DNA of 64,000 bases, from NCBI GenBank assembly GCA_963740945.1, contig CAVUGE010000029.1, forward strand, positions 1 through 64,000. Reading direction: 5' to 3'. Shown here piece by piece: positions 1-8,797 of this stretch. Position 1 is the first letter of the stretch, and every line of letters starts with the position of its first letter. The notes beneath the pieces were generated by a model. That model made no database searches, was not told the DNA's origin, and saw only the letters and a list, made by a program, of their open reading frames with translations. The stretch is from CAVQBP01 sp963740945 (GTDB taxonomy: Bacteria > Bacteroidota > Ignavibacteria > Ignavibacteriales > Ignavibacteriaceae). Both the position numbers and the translations under genes were made by a program.

Positions 1-798
1 GAATATTCAATTTTCGATACTATTTTTGTTACTTTCCAGGCATACAATCTGGGATTAAAAAAAGATTATAAGAATAGAAGCATGGTTGTAAGATACAATA
101 AAGAATCGGGAGATACTGTGAGAGTGTCCAAAGCTGAAGAAGAAGGGATTTCGGTTGAATCCATTTTCGGAAGCGGAATTCAAAAAAGCGGAACTTTAGT
201 TAGGGGATTTACAGTAGGAACAAATAGAGATTTTTCATTAAACAGCGGATTAAGACTCCAATTATCGGGGAGACTGTCTGAAAATATTGAGGTTGTAGCT
301 GCTTTAACAGATGAAAATACCCCTATTCAGCCTGAAGGTAATACCGAAAGACTCGATGAACTGGATAAAGTTTTTATTCAGATTAAGCATCCTCTCGCTT
401 CAGGAACTTTTGGAGATTATCAACTGCAGAAGAAGCAGGGGGAATTTGGTTTTATAGATAGAAAACTGCAGGGGCTTCTCGGAGAATTTCATTTCAAAAA
501 TAATAATGGCTATGTAGCTGTTGCTAGTTCAAGGGGCAAATTTACAACGAACAACTTTAACGGGATAGACGGTGTACAGGGGCCATATATATTAACTGGA
601 GTTAATAACCAAAGAGATATAATAGTTCTCGCGGGAACAGAAAAAGTATACATAGACGGAATACAAATGAAAAGAGGAGAGGCTAATGATTACTCGATTG
701 ATTATTCTAATGCCCAGATAACCTTTACTCCTAAAAGATTAATTACATCTTACAGCAGAATTTCTGTCGATTTTGAATATTCGGATAGAAATTATTAG
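1..798 (+). CDS. Giant outer-membrane beta-barrel protein, upstream segment (5'-partial)
   Basis: The frame is open from base 1, so the gene begins left of the window; the first ATG at 82 is probably internal. It ends at an in-frame TAG (796-798). The segment is rich in alternating polar/hydrophobic beta-strand sequence with many Gly, Asn and Tyr. It includes a VFIQIKHP...GTFGDYQL stretch and a conserved-looking block, GTEKVYIDGIQMKRG followed by DYSIDYSNAQITFTP, that I associate from memory with very large surface proteins of Ignavibacteria and related phyla. The same frame continues without further stops from 799 to 3216 with similar composition, so this and the next entry are probably one gene. 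Function unknown; an outer-membrane or cell-surface role is inferred from composition only. Confidence 0.75.
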   Translation, partial: EYSIFDTIFVTFQAYNLGLKKDYKNRSMVVRYNKESGDTVRVSKAEEEGISVESIFGSGIQKSGTLVRGFTVGTNRDFSLNSGLRLQLSGRLSENIEVVAALTDENTPIQPEGNTERLDELDKVFIQIKHPLASGTFGDYQLQKKQGEFGFIDRKLQGLLGEFHFKNNNGYVAVASSRGKFTTNNFNGIDGVQGPYILTGVNNQRDIIVLAGTEKVYIDGIQMKRGEANDYSIDYSNAQITFTPKRLITSYSRISVDFEYSDRNY

Positions 799-846
799 AG
801 GAACTTTTTTGGAACAGGTGTAGATTCAAAACTTTTTAATGATGTT

Positions 847-3216
847 TTGGGAGTGCAGTTTCAATATATGCGGGAAGGGGATAACCAGGATGCTCCTATT
901 GATATAACCTTATCGGAAGATGATAAAAAAATACTGACGTCAGCCGGTGATAACAGGAATAAGGCTGCTAAATCAGGAGTAACTTTAGCCACTCCTGATT
1001 CATTAGGTAAAATCCACGGGCTTTATATTAAAGTCGATACCTTAATAAATAACGAACCATTTTCATATTACAGATATAGTCCTGGTGACCCGGATGCATT
1101 ATTTAACGTGTCTTTCAGTTTTGTGGGAGATGGAGCAGGAGATTACACAAGGGAATCATTAGGGAATTTCCTTTTTATAGGAAAAGGAAACGGAAGCTAT
1201 CTGCCGATAATATTTATACCTCTGCCGGAACTGAAACAGACAGCTAATATGGTAGTTGATTTGAAGCCCGCTGATGATATTACACTAAGCCTTGAATATG
1301 CAGGAAGTCTTTGGGATAAGAATAGATTTTCAACCATTGATGATGGGGATAACTATGGTTACGCACGAAATATATTCTTTAAGGTAGATCCCCGGAAAAT
1401 AAAGCTTGGAAACATAAATCTGGGAAAAGCCGGAATATCTTATAAAGACAGGTTTGTTCAGAATAAATTTACATCCCTGGATAGAATAAATGAAGTTGAA
1501 TTTAACAGATATTACAATGTGTCATCCGTTGAAGAGAATGTAGACCAGGAATTAAGAGAGATAAACTTAAATCTAATTCCTATTGAATTATTGAATATTA
1601 ATTCAATGGCAGGATTTTTAAGAGAGGGGAATGATTTTAGTTCTGATAGATTTAATAATACTTTACAGTTTTCCGATAATAAAGATTTCCAGGTAAATTA
1701 TAACCTGGATTATGTCAAAACAAAAAATTTATCCTTACGCAGCTATTGGTTACGTCAATCAGGGAGCGGATTTTATCAATGGTGGAAATTAAAGCCGGGC
1801 ATTGAATTTTTAGCAGAAAATAAAACCGACAAGTCAGGCGAAAAAGATTCCCTGCTGGAAAGCAGTATGAAGTATTATGAAATAGATCCTTTTTTAGAGC
1901 TGGCTGATTTAAAAGGGATAAATATTTCCGCAAAATATTCATTGAGGGAAGATTATTTACCTGTTAATGGAATTATGCTGGATGAATCAAAATCGATAGC
2001 CCAGTTTTACGAATTAAAATACAGCGGTATTAAGCAGATCAGTTCTACCTTAGATTTTACATATAGGATAAAAAAATATAAAGAGGCATTTAAAAAACAG
2101 GGACTTTTAAATAATGAAACGATACTCATCCGTTCTCAAACGAAATTAAATTTGTGGGAACCTGCAAAAGGGAATTTTTATTATGAGGTATCAACTCAAA
2201 AATCAGCAAAACTTGAAAAAGTATTTGTAAAAGTTCAGCAGGGGATGGGTAATTTCAAGTATTTAGGTGATTTGAATAATAACGGGGTTCCGGATGAAAA
2301 TGAATTCGAACCAACTATATATGACGGAGATTATATTCAAGTCACAGTGCCTACGGATAAACTGTACCCTGTTATAAATTTAAAAACCAGTACAAAATGG
2401 AGATTTGAATTTTCCAAAATGTTTGATAAATCTTCAATTGCAGGTAAAATATTATCCCCTTTGTCAACCGAGACATTATGGAGGATAGAAGAGAATAGCA
2501 CAGAACCGAAATATAGCAAGATTTATCTTTTGCATCTATCATCATTCCAGAATGAAAACACAACTATTTCCGGAACTAATTATATTCAGCAGGATGCTTT
2601 TTTATTTGAAAATGACCCGGATTTTTCTATGAGGTTTAGGTATTCGCAAATGAAAAGTCTTAATCAATATAACGGAGGGGTTGAAAGGGATTTTAACAGG
2701 GAAAGGAGCCTTAGAATAAATTTTAGGATGATTGAAGAGATGAGTAACCAGACTGATATTGTTAATGAAACTGATAATGTAAATGCACCTATAACATCCA
2801 ATAGGCAAAGATTAATAACAAATAATAATGTTACCACTGATTTTTCCTACCGGCCGGAGAGAAATATTGAAGTGGGATTTAGAATTAAAGCTGGTAGAAG
2901 CGAAGATGATTATCCAAAAAATCCAACCATAATTGATATAAATTCACAAGCTTTAAGGTTTAATTTATCATTTACTGCTCAAGGAAGATTAAACATTGAA
3001 ATAGAAAGAGATGAATTAACTGCCAATACTACAGAAAATGTAATCCCCTTTGAGATAACGGAAGGGAATCAAATTGGTAAAAATTATTTTTTAAGAATAA
3101 ATTTTGATTATAGGATTTCCTCTTACCTGCAGTCAACATTGAGCTATGACGGCAGGGCTTTAAGCGGAAGTCCAATCGTTCATACGGCACGCGCTGAGGT
3201 AAGGGCTTATTTTTAA
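847..3216 (+). CDS. Giant outer-membrane beta-barrel protein, C-terminal segment
   Basis: This 789-residue open frame is in the same phase as the segment ending at 798. Its apparent start is a TTG with no signal peptide, and codons 799-846 upstream are also open, so the TTG is unlikely to be a true start. The protein has amphipathic beta strands throughout and ends on YF, a typical outer-membrane barrel C-terminus with a terminal aromatic residue. A calcium-type loop, DLNNNGVPDENEFEP (about residues 476-490 of this segment), precedes the last barrel part. No enzymatic motif was seen. Most likely this is the distal half of one surface protein interrupted by the amber codon at 796. The repeat tract begins a few bases after its TAA. 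Confidence 0.75.
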   Translation: MGVQFQYMREGDNQDAPIDITLSEDDKKILTSAGDNRNKAAKSGVTLATPDSLGKIHGLYIKVDTLINNEPFSYYRYSPGDPDALFNVSFSFVGDGAGDYTRESLGNFLFIGKGNGSYLPIIFIPLPELKQTANMVVDLKPADDITLSLEYAGSLWDKNRFSTIDDGDNYGYARNIFFKVDPRKIKLGNINLGKAGISYKDRFVQNKFTSLDRINEVEFNRYYNVSSVEENVDQELREINLNLIPIELLNINSMAGFLREGNDFSSDRFNNTLQFSDNKDFQVNYNLDYVKTKNLSLRSYWLRQSGSGFYQWWKLKPGIEFLAENKTDKSGEKDSLLESSMKYYEIDPFLELADLKGINISAKYSLREDYLPVNGIMLDESKSIAQFYELKYSGIKQISSTLDFTYRIKKYKEAFKKQGLLNNETILIRSQTKLNLWEPAKGNFYYEVSTQKSAKLEKVFVKVQQGMGNFKYLGDLNNNGVPDENEFEPTIYDGDYIQVTVPTDKLYPVINLKTSTKWRFEFSKMFDKSSIAGKILSPLSTETLWRIEENSTEPKYSKIYLLHLSSFQNENTTISGTNYIQQDAFLFENDPDFSMRFRYSQMKSLNQYNGGVERDFNRERSLRINFRMIEEMSNQTDIVNETDNVNAPITSNRQRLITNNNVTTDFSYRPERNIEVGFRIKAGRSEDDYPKNPTIIDINSQALRFNLSFTAQGRLNIEIERDELTANTTENVIPFEITEGNQIGKNYFLRINFDYRISSYLQSTLSYDGRALSGSPIVHTARAEVRAYF

Positions 3217-3220
3217 GCTT

Positions 3221-3296
3221 AAGAGCAAGAGCAAGAGCAAGAGCAAGAGCAAGAGCAAGAGCAAGTGCAAGAGCAAGTGCAAGTGCAAGTGCAAGT
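3221..3296. repeat. Hexanucleotide microsatellite (GAGCAA)n
   Basis: Tandem GAGCAA hexamers start within five bases of the preceding stop codon. Toward the right end the unit drifts to GTGCAA. The tract ends in a run of seven or eight G before the next repeat tract. Confidence 0.95.
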
Positions 3297-3320
3297 CGGG
3301 GGGGAAAGAGAGAACAAGGA

Positions 3321-3594
3321 GGATTACGAGAATGAGTACGATTAGGAGAACGATTACGATTACGAGAACGATTACGATTACGAGAACGAGTACGATTACG
3401 AGAACGAGTACGATTACGAGAAAAACGATTACGAGAACGATTACGATTACGAGAATGAGTACGATTAGGAGAACGAGTAGGATTACGAGAATAGAGTACG
3501 ATTACGAGAACGAGTAGGATTACGAGAATGAGTACGATTACGAGAACGAGTACGATTACGAGAACGAGTACGATTACGAGTACGATTAGGAGAA
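3321..3594. repeat. Tandem repeat built on GATTACGAGAACGA-type units
   Basis: About 270 bases consist of permutations of two six-base words, ATTACG and AGAACG/AGTACG, giving an imperfect 6/12-bp period. The short plus-strand frame inside it (Thr-Ile-Arg repeats) is a by-product of the repeat. Together with the GAGCAA tract this fills the whole gap between the surface-protein gene and the NUDIX gene. Confidence 0.93.
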
Positions 3595-3627
3595 TAAGAG
3601 GAGTAAAAAAGAAGATAGGAGTTTATT

Positions 3628-4105
3628 TTGGAAATATTGTCTAAAATGGTTGAAGCACATATTTTTAGGGAGACTGGAAATGATCTGGAATTTTTACTTC
3701 TTAAAAAGATCAGATAAGGTAATATATCCCGGTTTATGGCAGATGGTAAACGGAAAAATTAAGAAAGGGGAGAAAGCATATGAAACAGCCTTACGTGAAA
3801 TAAAAGAAGAAACAGGGCTTATCCCCGAAAGACTCTGGGTTGTTCCAAATGTAAATTCTTTTTATTCACACGAAAATGATAATATCATGATGCTTCCGGT
3901 ATTTGCCGCTCAAGTTAAAAGAAACCAGGATGTAATAATTAGTGATGAACATTGTGATTATCAATGGTTAAATGCAAAAAGTGCTAAAGAAATCCTTGCA
4001 TGGACGGGTCAGCGGAAATCAATTGATCTGATAGTGAACTATATTAAAAAAGAGATTAATTTTTTAGATTTAGTGGAAATTGGAATGAATCAAGGAAGTA
4101 AGTAG
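3628..4105 (+). pseudogene. NUDIX hydrolase, frameshifted near its N-terminus
   Basis: The NUDIX signature is complete: G-x5-E-x7-REIKEETGL at 3748-3816, so the protein would hydrolyse a nucleoside diphosphate-linked substrate with a divalent metal. The family's usual N-terminal strand lies in another frame. A TTG at 3628, six bases after AGGAG, opens a frame with EAHIFRETGNDLEFLLLK that stops at TAA 3715. Removing one A from the A5 run at 3703-3707 joins this to KRSDKVIYPGLWQMVNGKI in the downstream frame, giving a normal-length protein of about 158 residues. Alternatively translation could begin at the TTG at 3650, but that gives an atypical N-terminus. Either a sequencing indel or a real lesion. 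Confidence 0.8.
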
Positions 4106-4157
4106 ATCAATTTCTTTAATAGTTTTATTTTATATACCCACAGATAGATTATTTAAA

Positions 4158-4201
4158 GCGTATGTGGAGCGTATGTGAAGCGTATGTGGAGCGTATGTGA
4201 G
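4158..4201. repeat. Four 11-bp tandem repeats, GCGTATGTGGA/GCGTATGTGAA
   Basis: Four consecutive 11-bp units alternate the ending GGA/GAA. A related tract occurs at 46393-46454. The rest of the 4106-4389 gap shows nothing I can assign apart from an AT-rich leader to the next gene. Confidence 0.9.
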
Positions 4202-4389
4202 ATTTATTTGAAACGTTGATGAATAGCAGGGAAACGCGAGAAAATTTAGAAAGGATTAAACAAAAATAAACTTAAAAAGACACAAGTTAGATGCCGGATG
4301 CGGGAAATAAATCTTCATTTTACTATTCTTTAATATTCAATTTACTTATTTTAAAGTTTTATGATTCTACATAATTTAGGAGAGTAAGC

Positions 4390-5307
4390 TTGGGTTTATT
4401 AGTAGTAGGGACTTTAGGTTTAGATGATGTTTTTACTCCATTTGATAAAATAGAGAATGCTTTAGGGGGGTCAGCGACATATATTTCATTGTCTGCAAGT
4501 TATTTTAGCGGACCTATATATATATCTGGAGTTGTGGGAGAAGATTTTCCCAAAATGTATATTGATCTGCTGGAGCAGCATAATGTGGATTTAGAGGGAT
4601 TGCAGATTCTGAAAGGAGAAAAAACCTTCCGGTGGTCCGGTAAGTATCATTATGATCTTAATGTAAGAGATACTCTCTTTACAGAATTAAATGCCCTCGA
4701 AAAATTTGATCCGATTATTCCCGAAAAATACTGCAAAGCAAAATTTGTATGTCTTGGTAATATTGATCCGGGATTACAACTGAAGGTATTGGATCAAATG
4801 GAAGACCCAAGATTTATTGTCTGCGATACGATGAATTACTGGATAGAAGGGAAGAAAGAAGAACTTCTTAAAGTGCTGAAAAGAGTAAATGTATTAATTA
4901 TTAATGACTCTGAAGCACGTTTACTTACAAATGAACCAAACTTGATAAAATCATCACGATTAATCAGGGATATGGGACCCGAAATTCTAATTATAAAAAA
5001 AGGTGAGCACGGAGCTCTGCTTTTTGCCCAAGATATTATCTTTTCTGCTCCCGCATATCCCCTTGAAATGATATATGATCCCACTGGCGCAGGTGATTCT
5101 TTTGCCGGCGGATTTATAGGATATCTTCACAAAACTCAGGACTTAAGTCCGGAAAATATGAAATGTGCAGTTGTATACGGGAGTGCAATGGCTTCATTCT
5201 GCGTGGAAAAATTCAGCACAAAAGGACTGGAAGATTTAGAATATCTGCGTGTTCAGGACAGATATAGAGAATTTCTAAAAATTTCACAATTCAATGAAAA
5301 AGAATAA
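4390..5307 (+). CDS. PfkB-family carbohydrate/nucleoside kinase
   Basis: A 305-residue ribokinase-like protein. The second PfkB signature DPTGAGDSFAGG lies at residues 230-241, with D236 as the expected catalytic base. The N-terminal sugar-binding GGSATYISL block is at 26-34. An N-terminal lid region and a GVVGEDF turn are also present. The start is a TTG preceded by AGGAG at a good distance (4379-4383). The stop codon lies inside the next gene (14-bp overlap with mtnA), so the two are translationally linked. Substrate cannot be read from sequence. The mtnA neighbour suggests a role in methylthioribose or purine-ribose salvage, but it lacks the fold of true MTR kinase (MtnK), so this is only an inference. 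Confidence 0.88.
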   Translation: MGLLVVGTLGLDDVFTPFDKIENALGGSATYISLSASYFSGPIYISGVVGEDFPKMYIDLLEQHNVDLEGLQILKGEKTFRWSGKYHYDLNVRDTLFTELNALEKFDPIIPEKYCKAKFVCLGNIDPGLQLKVLDQMEDPRFIVCDTMNYWIEGKKEELLKVLKRVNVLIINDSEARLLTNEPNLIKSSRLIRDMGPEILIIKKGEHGALLFAQDIIFSAPAYPLEMIYDPTGAGDSFAGGFIGYLHKTQDLSPENMKCAVVYGSAMASFCVEKFSTKGLEDLEYLRVQDRYREFLKISQFNEKE

Positions 5308-6313
5308 TTATTTTTCTTTAAAGTTTGAGAATGATAAAATTATCTTTCTAGATCAGACTCAACTTCCATTAATTGAAGAATATGTTGAAACCGCTAATTA
5401 CGAAAGAATAGCGGAAGCTATTGAAAGGTTGGAGATCAGGGGGGCACCTTTGATTGGAGTTGCAGCTGCATACGCATTAGCACTTTCAGTTAAAAATGCC
5501 GACAAAAATTCTGCAGAGAAATTATTTAATACCGCTTATAACAGATTATCCAAAACCCGGCCCACAGCCGTTAATTTATTCTGGGCTCTGAATAGAGTTA
5601 AAGAAACATTCCTTTCAAATAAGGATTCTGAAAATATATATCAAATTTTAAAAGCAGAAGCTGAAAGAATTCATCAGGATGATATAGAAAAATGCAGGTT
5701 AATAGGTGAAAACGGTTTAGCGATTTTTAGAAAGAATAAGTCAAACGTATTAACTCACTGTAATACGGGGAAACTTGCTACCGGGGGAGACGGCACTGCC
5801 TTTAACGTAATTAAAAGAGCTAGTGAAAAGAATCTGGTTAACTTTGTTTATGCAGATGAAACACGCCCGCTGCTACAAGGATTAAGGTTGACTGCATTTG
5901 AGCTTGAAAAGAACGGGATACCATTTGCAGTTCTGTCCGATTCCAGTGCTGCATTTCTAATGCAGCAGAATAAAGTTGACCTTGTAATTGTGGGTGCAGA
6001 TCGAATAGCTATTAATGGTGATACGGCAAATAAGATTGGTACTTACAGTTTAGCAGTTCTCTGTAACCATCATGATATTCCATTTTATGTTGCTGCCCCT
6101 ACAACTACTATTGATAAAAATATCCCCTCAGGAAAGGATATAAAAATTGAAGAAAGAAAAAGTGCGGAAATAACAAAATTCAGAGAGTATAATATAGCAC
6201 CGGATGACTATAAAGCTGTTACTTATGCATTTGATGTTACCCCTTCACATTTAATCACCGGGATTATTACAGAAGATCAGGTCTATTTTTTCCCTTATAA
6301 TTTCATTATATAG
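5294..6313 (+). CDS. mtnA: S-methyl-5-thioribose-1-phosphate isomerase
   Basis: A 339-residue member of the eIF2B/MtnA family, converting methylthioribose-1-phosphate to methylthioribulose-1-phosphate in the methionine salvage pathway. The N-terminal RGAPLIGVAAAYAL substrate loop is at 49-62. The catalytic cysteine is C156 in THCNTG and the catalytic aspartate is D236 in VGADRIA. The conserved GDTANKIGTYSLA and PFYVAAPTTTID blocks follow. Length is typical. It overlaps the preceding PfkB kinase by 14 bp. The gene ends with TAG, which shows that TAG is a functional stop here. Confidence 0.95.
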   Translation: MKKNNYFSLKFENDKIIFLDQTQLPLIEEYVETANYERIAEAIERLEIRGAPLIGVAAAYALALSVKNADKNSAEKLFNTAYNRLSKTRPTAVNLFWALNRVKETFLSNKDSENIYQILKAEAERIHQDDIEKCRLIGENGLAIFRKNKSNVLTHCNTGKLATGGDGTAFNVIKRASEKNLVNFVYADETRPLLQGLRLTAFELEKNGIPFAVLSDSSAAFLMQQNKVDLVIVGADRIAINGDTANKIGTYSLAVLCNHHDIPFYVAAPTTTIDKNIPSGKDIKIEERKSAEITKFREYNIAPDDYKAVTYAFDVTPSHLITGIITEDQVYFFPYNFII

Positions 6314-6406
6314 CCTCTTTATTTTAGGGTAATTAAAAACAATTTATTTTAATAATTTTTATCGCATATTTCAGTTTGGAATAATTATTAATCCTTTATA
6401 TGAGCT

Positions 6407-7153
6407 ATGGGCGAGATAATTAAAACTGAAGCAATAGTTTTAAACAAGCTGAATTACGGAGATACAAGCAGCATTGTTACACTATTTACCAAAAGTCATG
6501 GAAAGCTTTCTGCCATAATCAAAGGAGGGCGAAGCCCAAAATCCAGGATCAGTTTTGCCGTCGATCCTTTAAATTATTTACAGGTTATTTTATATAATAA
6601 AGACAGCAGGGAGGTTCAGATATTATCGAGTGCTGATATCATTTCTCATTATTCTAAAATAAAAGAAGATCTTGATAAATTAAAATACTCCTTCGCTGTA
6701 CTTGAGCTTATAAAAAAACTAATACCGGAACATGAAGCAAATGAGAGATTATTTAAAGGCTTAAACAGAATTTTTTATCTATTCGAAAATTCAGAAGAAA
6801 ATCCCAAAATTATATTCGGCAGATTTTTTATGTTTTTCCTAACAGAAATGGGATATGAAGTTCAAATTCAACAGTGTGTTTCTTGCGGCAAATCAAACTT
6901 AAATAACATGGATTTGTCGTATAATTTCGAATTAGGTATTTTATGCTGTGATTGCAGGAAGGATTATATAGAATCATTCCCTATTCTTTCGGAACTTTTT
7001 AATTATATATGGTGTCTAAAACAAAATAAAACGATAATGAATGAGAACGAGATGATATTTGATAAAGCAATTGAGTTTATGCACTTATATTTGAAATATC
7101 ATGTTGCAGATTTCAACGGAATCAAATCTTTTCAATTATTTAACGAGGTATAG
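6407..7153 (+). CDS. recO: DNA repair protein RecO
   Basis: RecO mediates loading of RecA with RecR in RecF-pathway gap repair. The 248-residue product has the N-terminal OB fold (EAIVLNKLNYGDTSSIVTLFTKSHGKLSAIIKG, given by its positions 8-40) and an alpha-helical C-terminal domain. That domain carries a zinc site formed by C157, C160, C180/C181 and C183. The ATG at 6407 is chosen because it begins the conserved OB strand; an ATG seven bases upstream is in another frame. It stands alone between mtnA and htrA. Ends with TAG. Confidence 0.93.
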   Translation: MGEIIKTEAIVLNKLNYGDTSSIVTLFTKSHGKLSAIIKGGRSPKSRISFAVDPLNYLQVILYNKDSREVQILSSADIISHYSKIKEDLDKLKYSFAVLELIKKLIPEHEANERLFKGLNRIFYLFENSEENPKIIFGRFFMFFLTEMGYEVQIQQCVSCGKSNLNNMDLSYNFELGILCCDCRKDYIESFPILSELFNYIWCLKQNKTIMNENEMIFDKAIEFMHLYLKYHVADFNGIKSFQLFNEV

Positions 7154-7218
7154 ATTAAATTTTTTACAAATGCATTATTGCAGAAGAAAATAAATTTTTA
7201 ACTATTGGAGGATATAAA

Positions 7219-8706
7219 ATGAAAAATAAAGGATTATTCGGCGCACTTGCCTTAATTGTGGTAGGTATCATATTCGGCGCCTTACTTGTTTCAGGATTCG
7301 GATTAGTCAGACCAAGCCTGGCTGATATCAATTTGGGAGCCGCTGCCCCACCTGTTAATCTGGATGCTGATGCAACTTCTTTCAGCAAGGCATTTATTGA
7401 AGTTGCAAAGAAAGTTACCCCTGCCATTGTTCAAATAAATGTAGTTTCAGAAAATAAAGAAAATCCTCATCAGGACTTTTTCTTTTTCCCGTTTAAGGAT
7501 ATGCCTAAAGAAGAAAGAGGGTCCGGAAGTGGGATAATCATTTCTCCCGATGGATATATACTGACAAATAATCATGTAGTTGAAAATGCAACTACCCTGA
7601 AAGTTGGTTTATTTGATAAAAGAGTATTTGATGCAAAAGTAGTTGGAACCGATCCGTTAACTGATCTGGCAGTTGTAAAAATCGATGCAACCGATTTGCC
7701 AACTGCATATTTAGGAAATTCCGACAGCCTTAAAGTTGGGCAATGGGTTATGGCTATTGGAAATCCGCTTTCATTGGCATCTACGGTAACGGCAGGTATT
7801 GTGAGCGCCATGGGAAGAGGCAGGTTAGGTCTAATTACCAATAAGTATGGAGTGGAAGATTTTATACAAACTGATGCTGCGATAAATCCGGGCAACAGCG
7901 GAGGTGCTTTAGTCGATTTATCAGGTTCGGTGATAGGAATCAACTCTGCTATTGCTGCGGGAGGATCAGGGACATATATCGGTTACGGATTTGCTATCCC
8001 GATTAACCTAGCAAAATCTGTTTCAAAAGATTTAATAGCTCATGGAAAAATAAGCAGAGGTTATATAGGTGTTAGTATAGGTGATCTTGATTATACAACT
8101 GCTAAATCTTTGGGACTTGATAAACCAAATGGAGTTATTATCCAGGGCGTTTTACCTAATGGAGCTGCTGCAAATGCCGATGTTAAACAAGGTGATGTAA
8201 TTCTAAAAATAGATGGTAAGGAAGTGAATCAAGCAAATGAACTTCAGAGTTTCATTGCCAGCAAATCAGCAGGATCCACTGTTACTTTAACAATATACAG
8301 GGATGGTAAAACTATTGATCGCAAAGTAACATTGAAGCCAAGAGAAGATGAATCAAAAGCCGAACCTGTATCTAATAAGGATAATGAGGAAAATGAATCT
8401 AAATCCGAAACTTCTTCAGCTAGTTTTGATAATCTTGGTTTAACTGCAAGAAATCTTACTTCTGAGGAAAAATCAGATTTGAAAATTGATCATGGAGTGG
8501 TTATTACGGATGTAAAGCCTTTAAGCGAAGCTGAAGACCAGCAGTTATTTAAAGGTGCTGTAATTGTTCAAGCCGATAAAAAACCGGTTAATAATGTAAG
8601 TGATCTTAAAGATATTATTAAAAACAAAGAAGGTTCTGCTGTCCTTTTGAAATTAGAATATAAAGGGAACAGCTTCTTCAAGGGAATCCAGGTACCTAAT
8701 AAATAA
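7219..8706 (+). CDS. HtrA/Do-family periplasmic serine protease
   Basis: Envelope stress protease and chaperone of the DegP/DegQ/HtrA type. The N-terminus has one membrane-spanning or uncleaved signal segment (about residues 5-29). The trypsin-like domain carries the triad H119 (TNNHVV), D149 (LTDLAVV) and S227 (NPGNSGGAL). Two PDZ domains follow, at roughly 275-375 and 405-490, joined by an acidic Lys/Glu/Ser linker. Length (495) is typical of the two-PDZ class. GGAGG at 7206-7210 is an excellent ribosome site for the ATG. A hairpin terminator follows directly. Confidence 0.95.
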   Translation: MKNKGLFGALALIVVGIIFGALLVSGFGLVRPSLADINLGAAAPPVNLDADATSFSKAFIEVAKKVTPAIVQINVVSENKENPHQDFFFFPFKDMPKEERGSGSGIIISPDGYILTNNHVVENATTLKVGLFDKRVFDAKVVGTDPLTDLAVVKIDATDLPTAYLGNSDSLKVGQWVMAIGNPLSLASTVTAGIVSAMGRGRLGLITNKYGVEDFIQTDAAINPGNSGGALVDLSGSVIGINSAIAAGGSGTYIGYGFAIPINLAKSVSKDLIAHGKISRGYIGVSIGDLDYTTAKSLGLDKPNGVIIQGVLPNGAAANADVKQGDVILKIDGKEVNQANELQSFIASKSAGSTVTLTIYRDGKTIDRKVTLKPREDESKAEPVSNKDNEENESKSETSSASFDNLGLTARNLTSEEKSDLKIDHGVVITDVKPLSEAEDQQLFKGAVIVQADKKPVNNVSDLKDIIKNKEGSAVLLKLEYKGNSFFKGIQVPNK

Positions 8707-8719
8707 TTTGACTGAAAGG

Positions 8720-8755
8720 ACTCATCCTGTGAAATATCGGGATGAGTTTTTTTTT
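8720..8755 (+). terminator. Rho-independent terminator after htrA
   Basis: The perfect eight-base stem ACTCATCC/GGATGAGT (8720-8727 with 8740-8747) has a 12-base loop and is followed by nine T (8747-8755). It lies 14 bases after the htrA stop. The TonB receptor gene converges from the other side. Confidence 0.88.
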
Positions 8756-8797
8756 AAGAAATTACAAAATTACATAATTGCAAGATTAGAAATTATT

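Noticed and set aside
796..798. TAG recoded as an amino acid
   Set aside because: TAG ends several intact genes here (mtnA, recO, the B12-binding protein), and no recoding machinery is seen.
3332..3517. 61-residue open frame of Thr-Ile-Arg repeats
   Set aside because: It exists only because the microsatellite lacks stops in that phase; no ribosome site or family resemblance.
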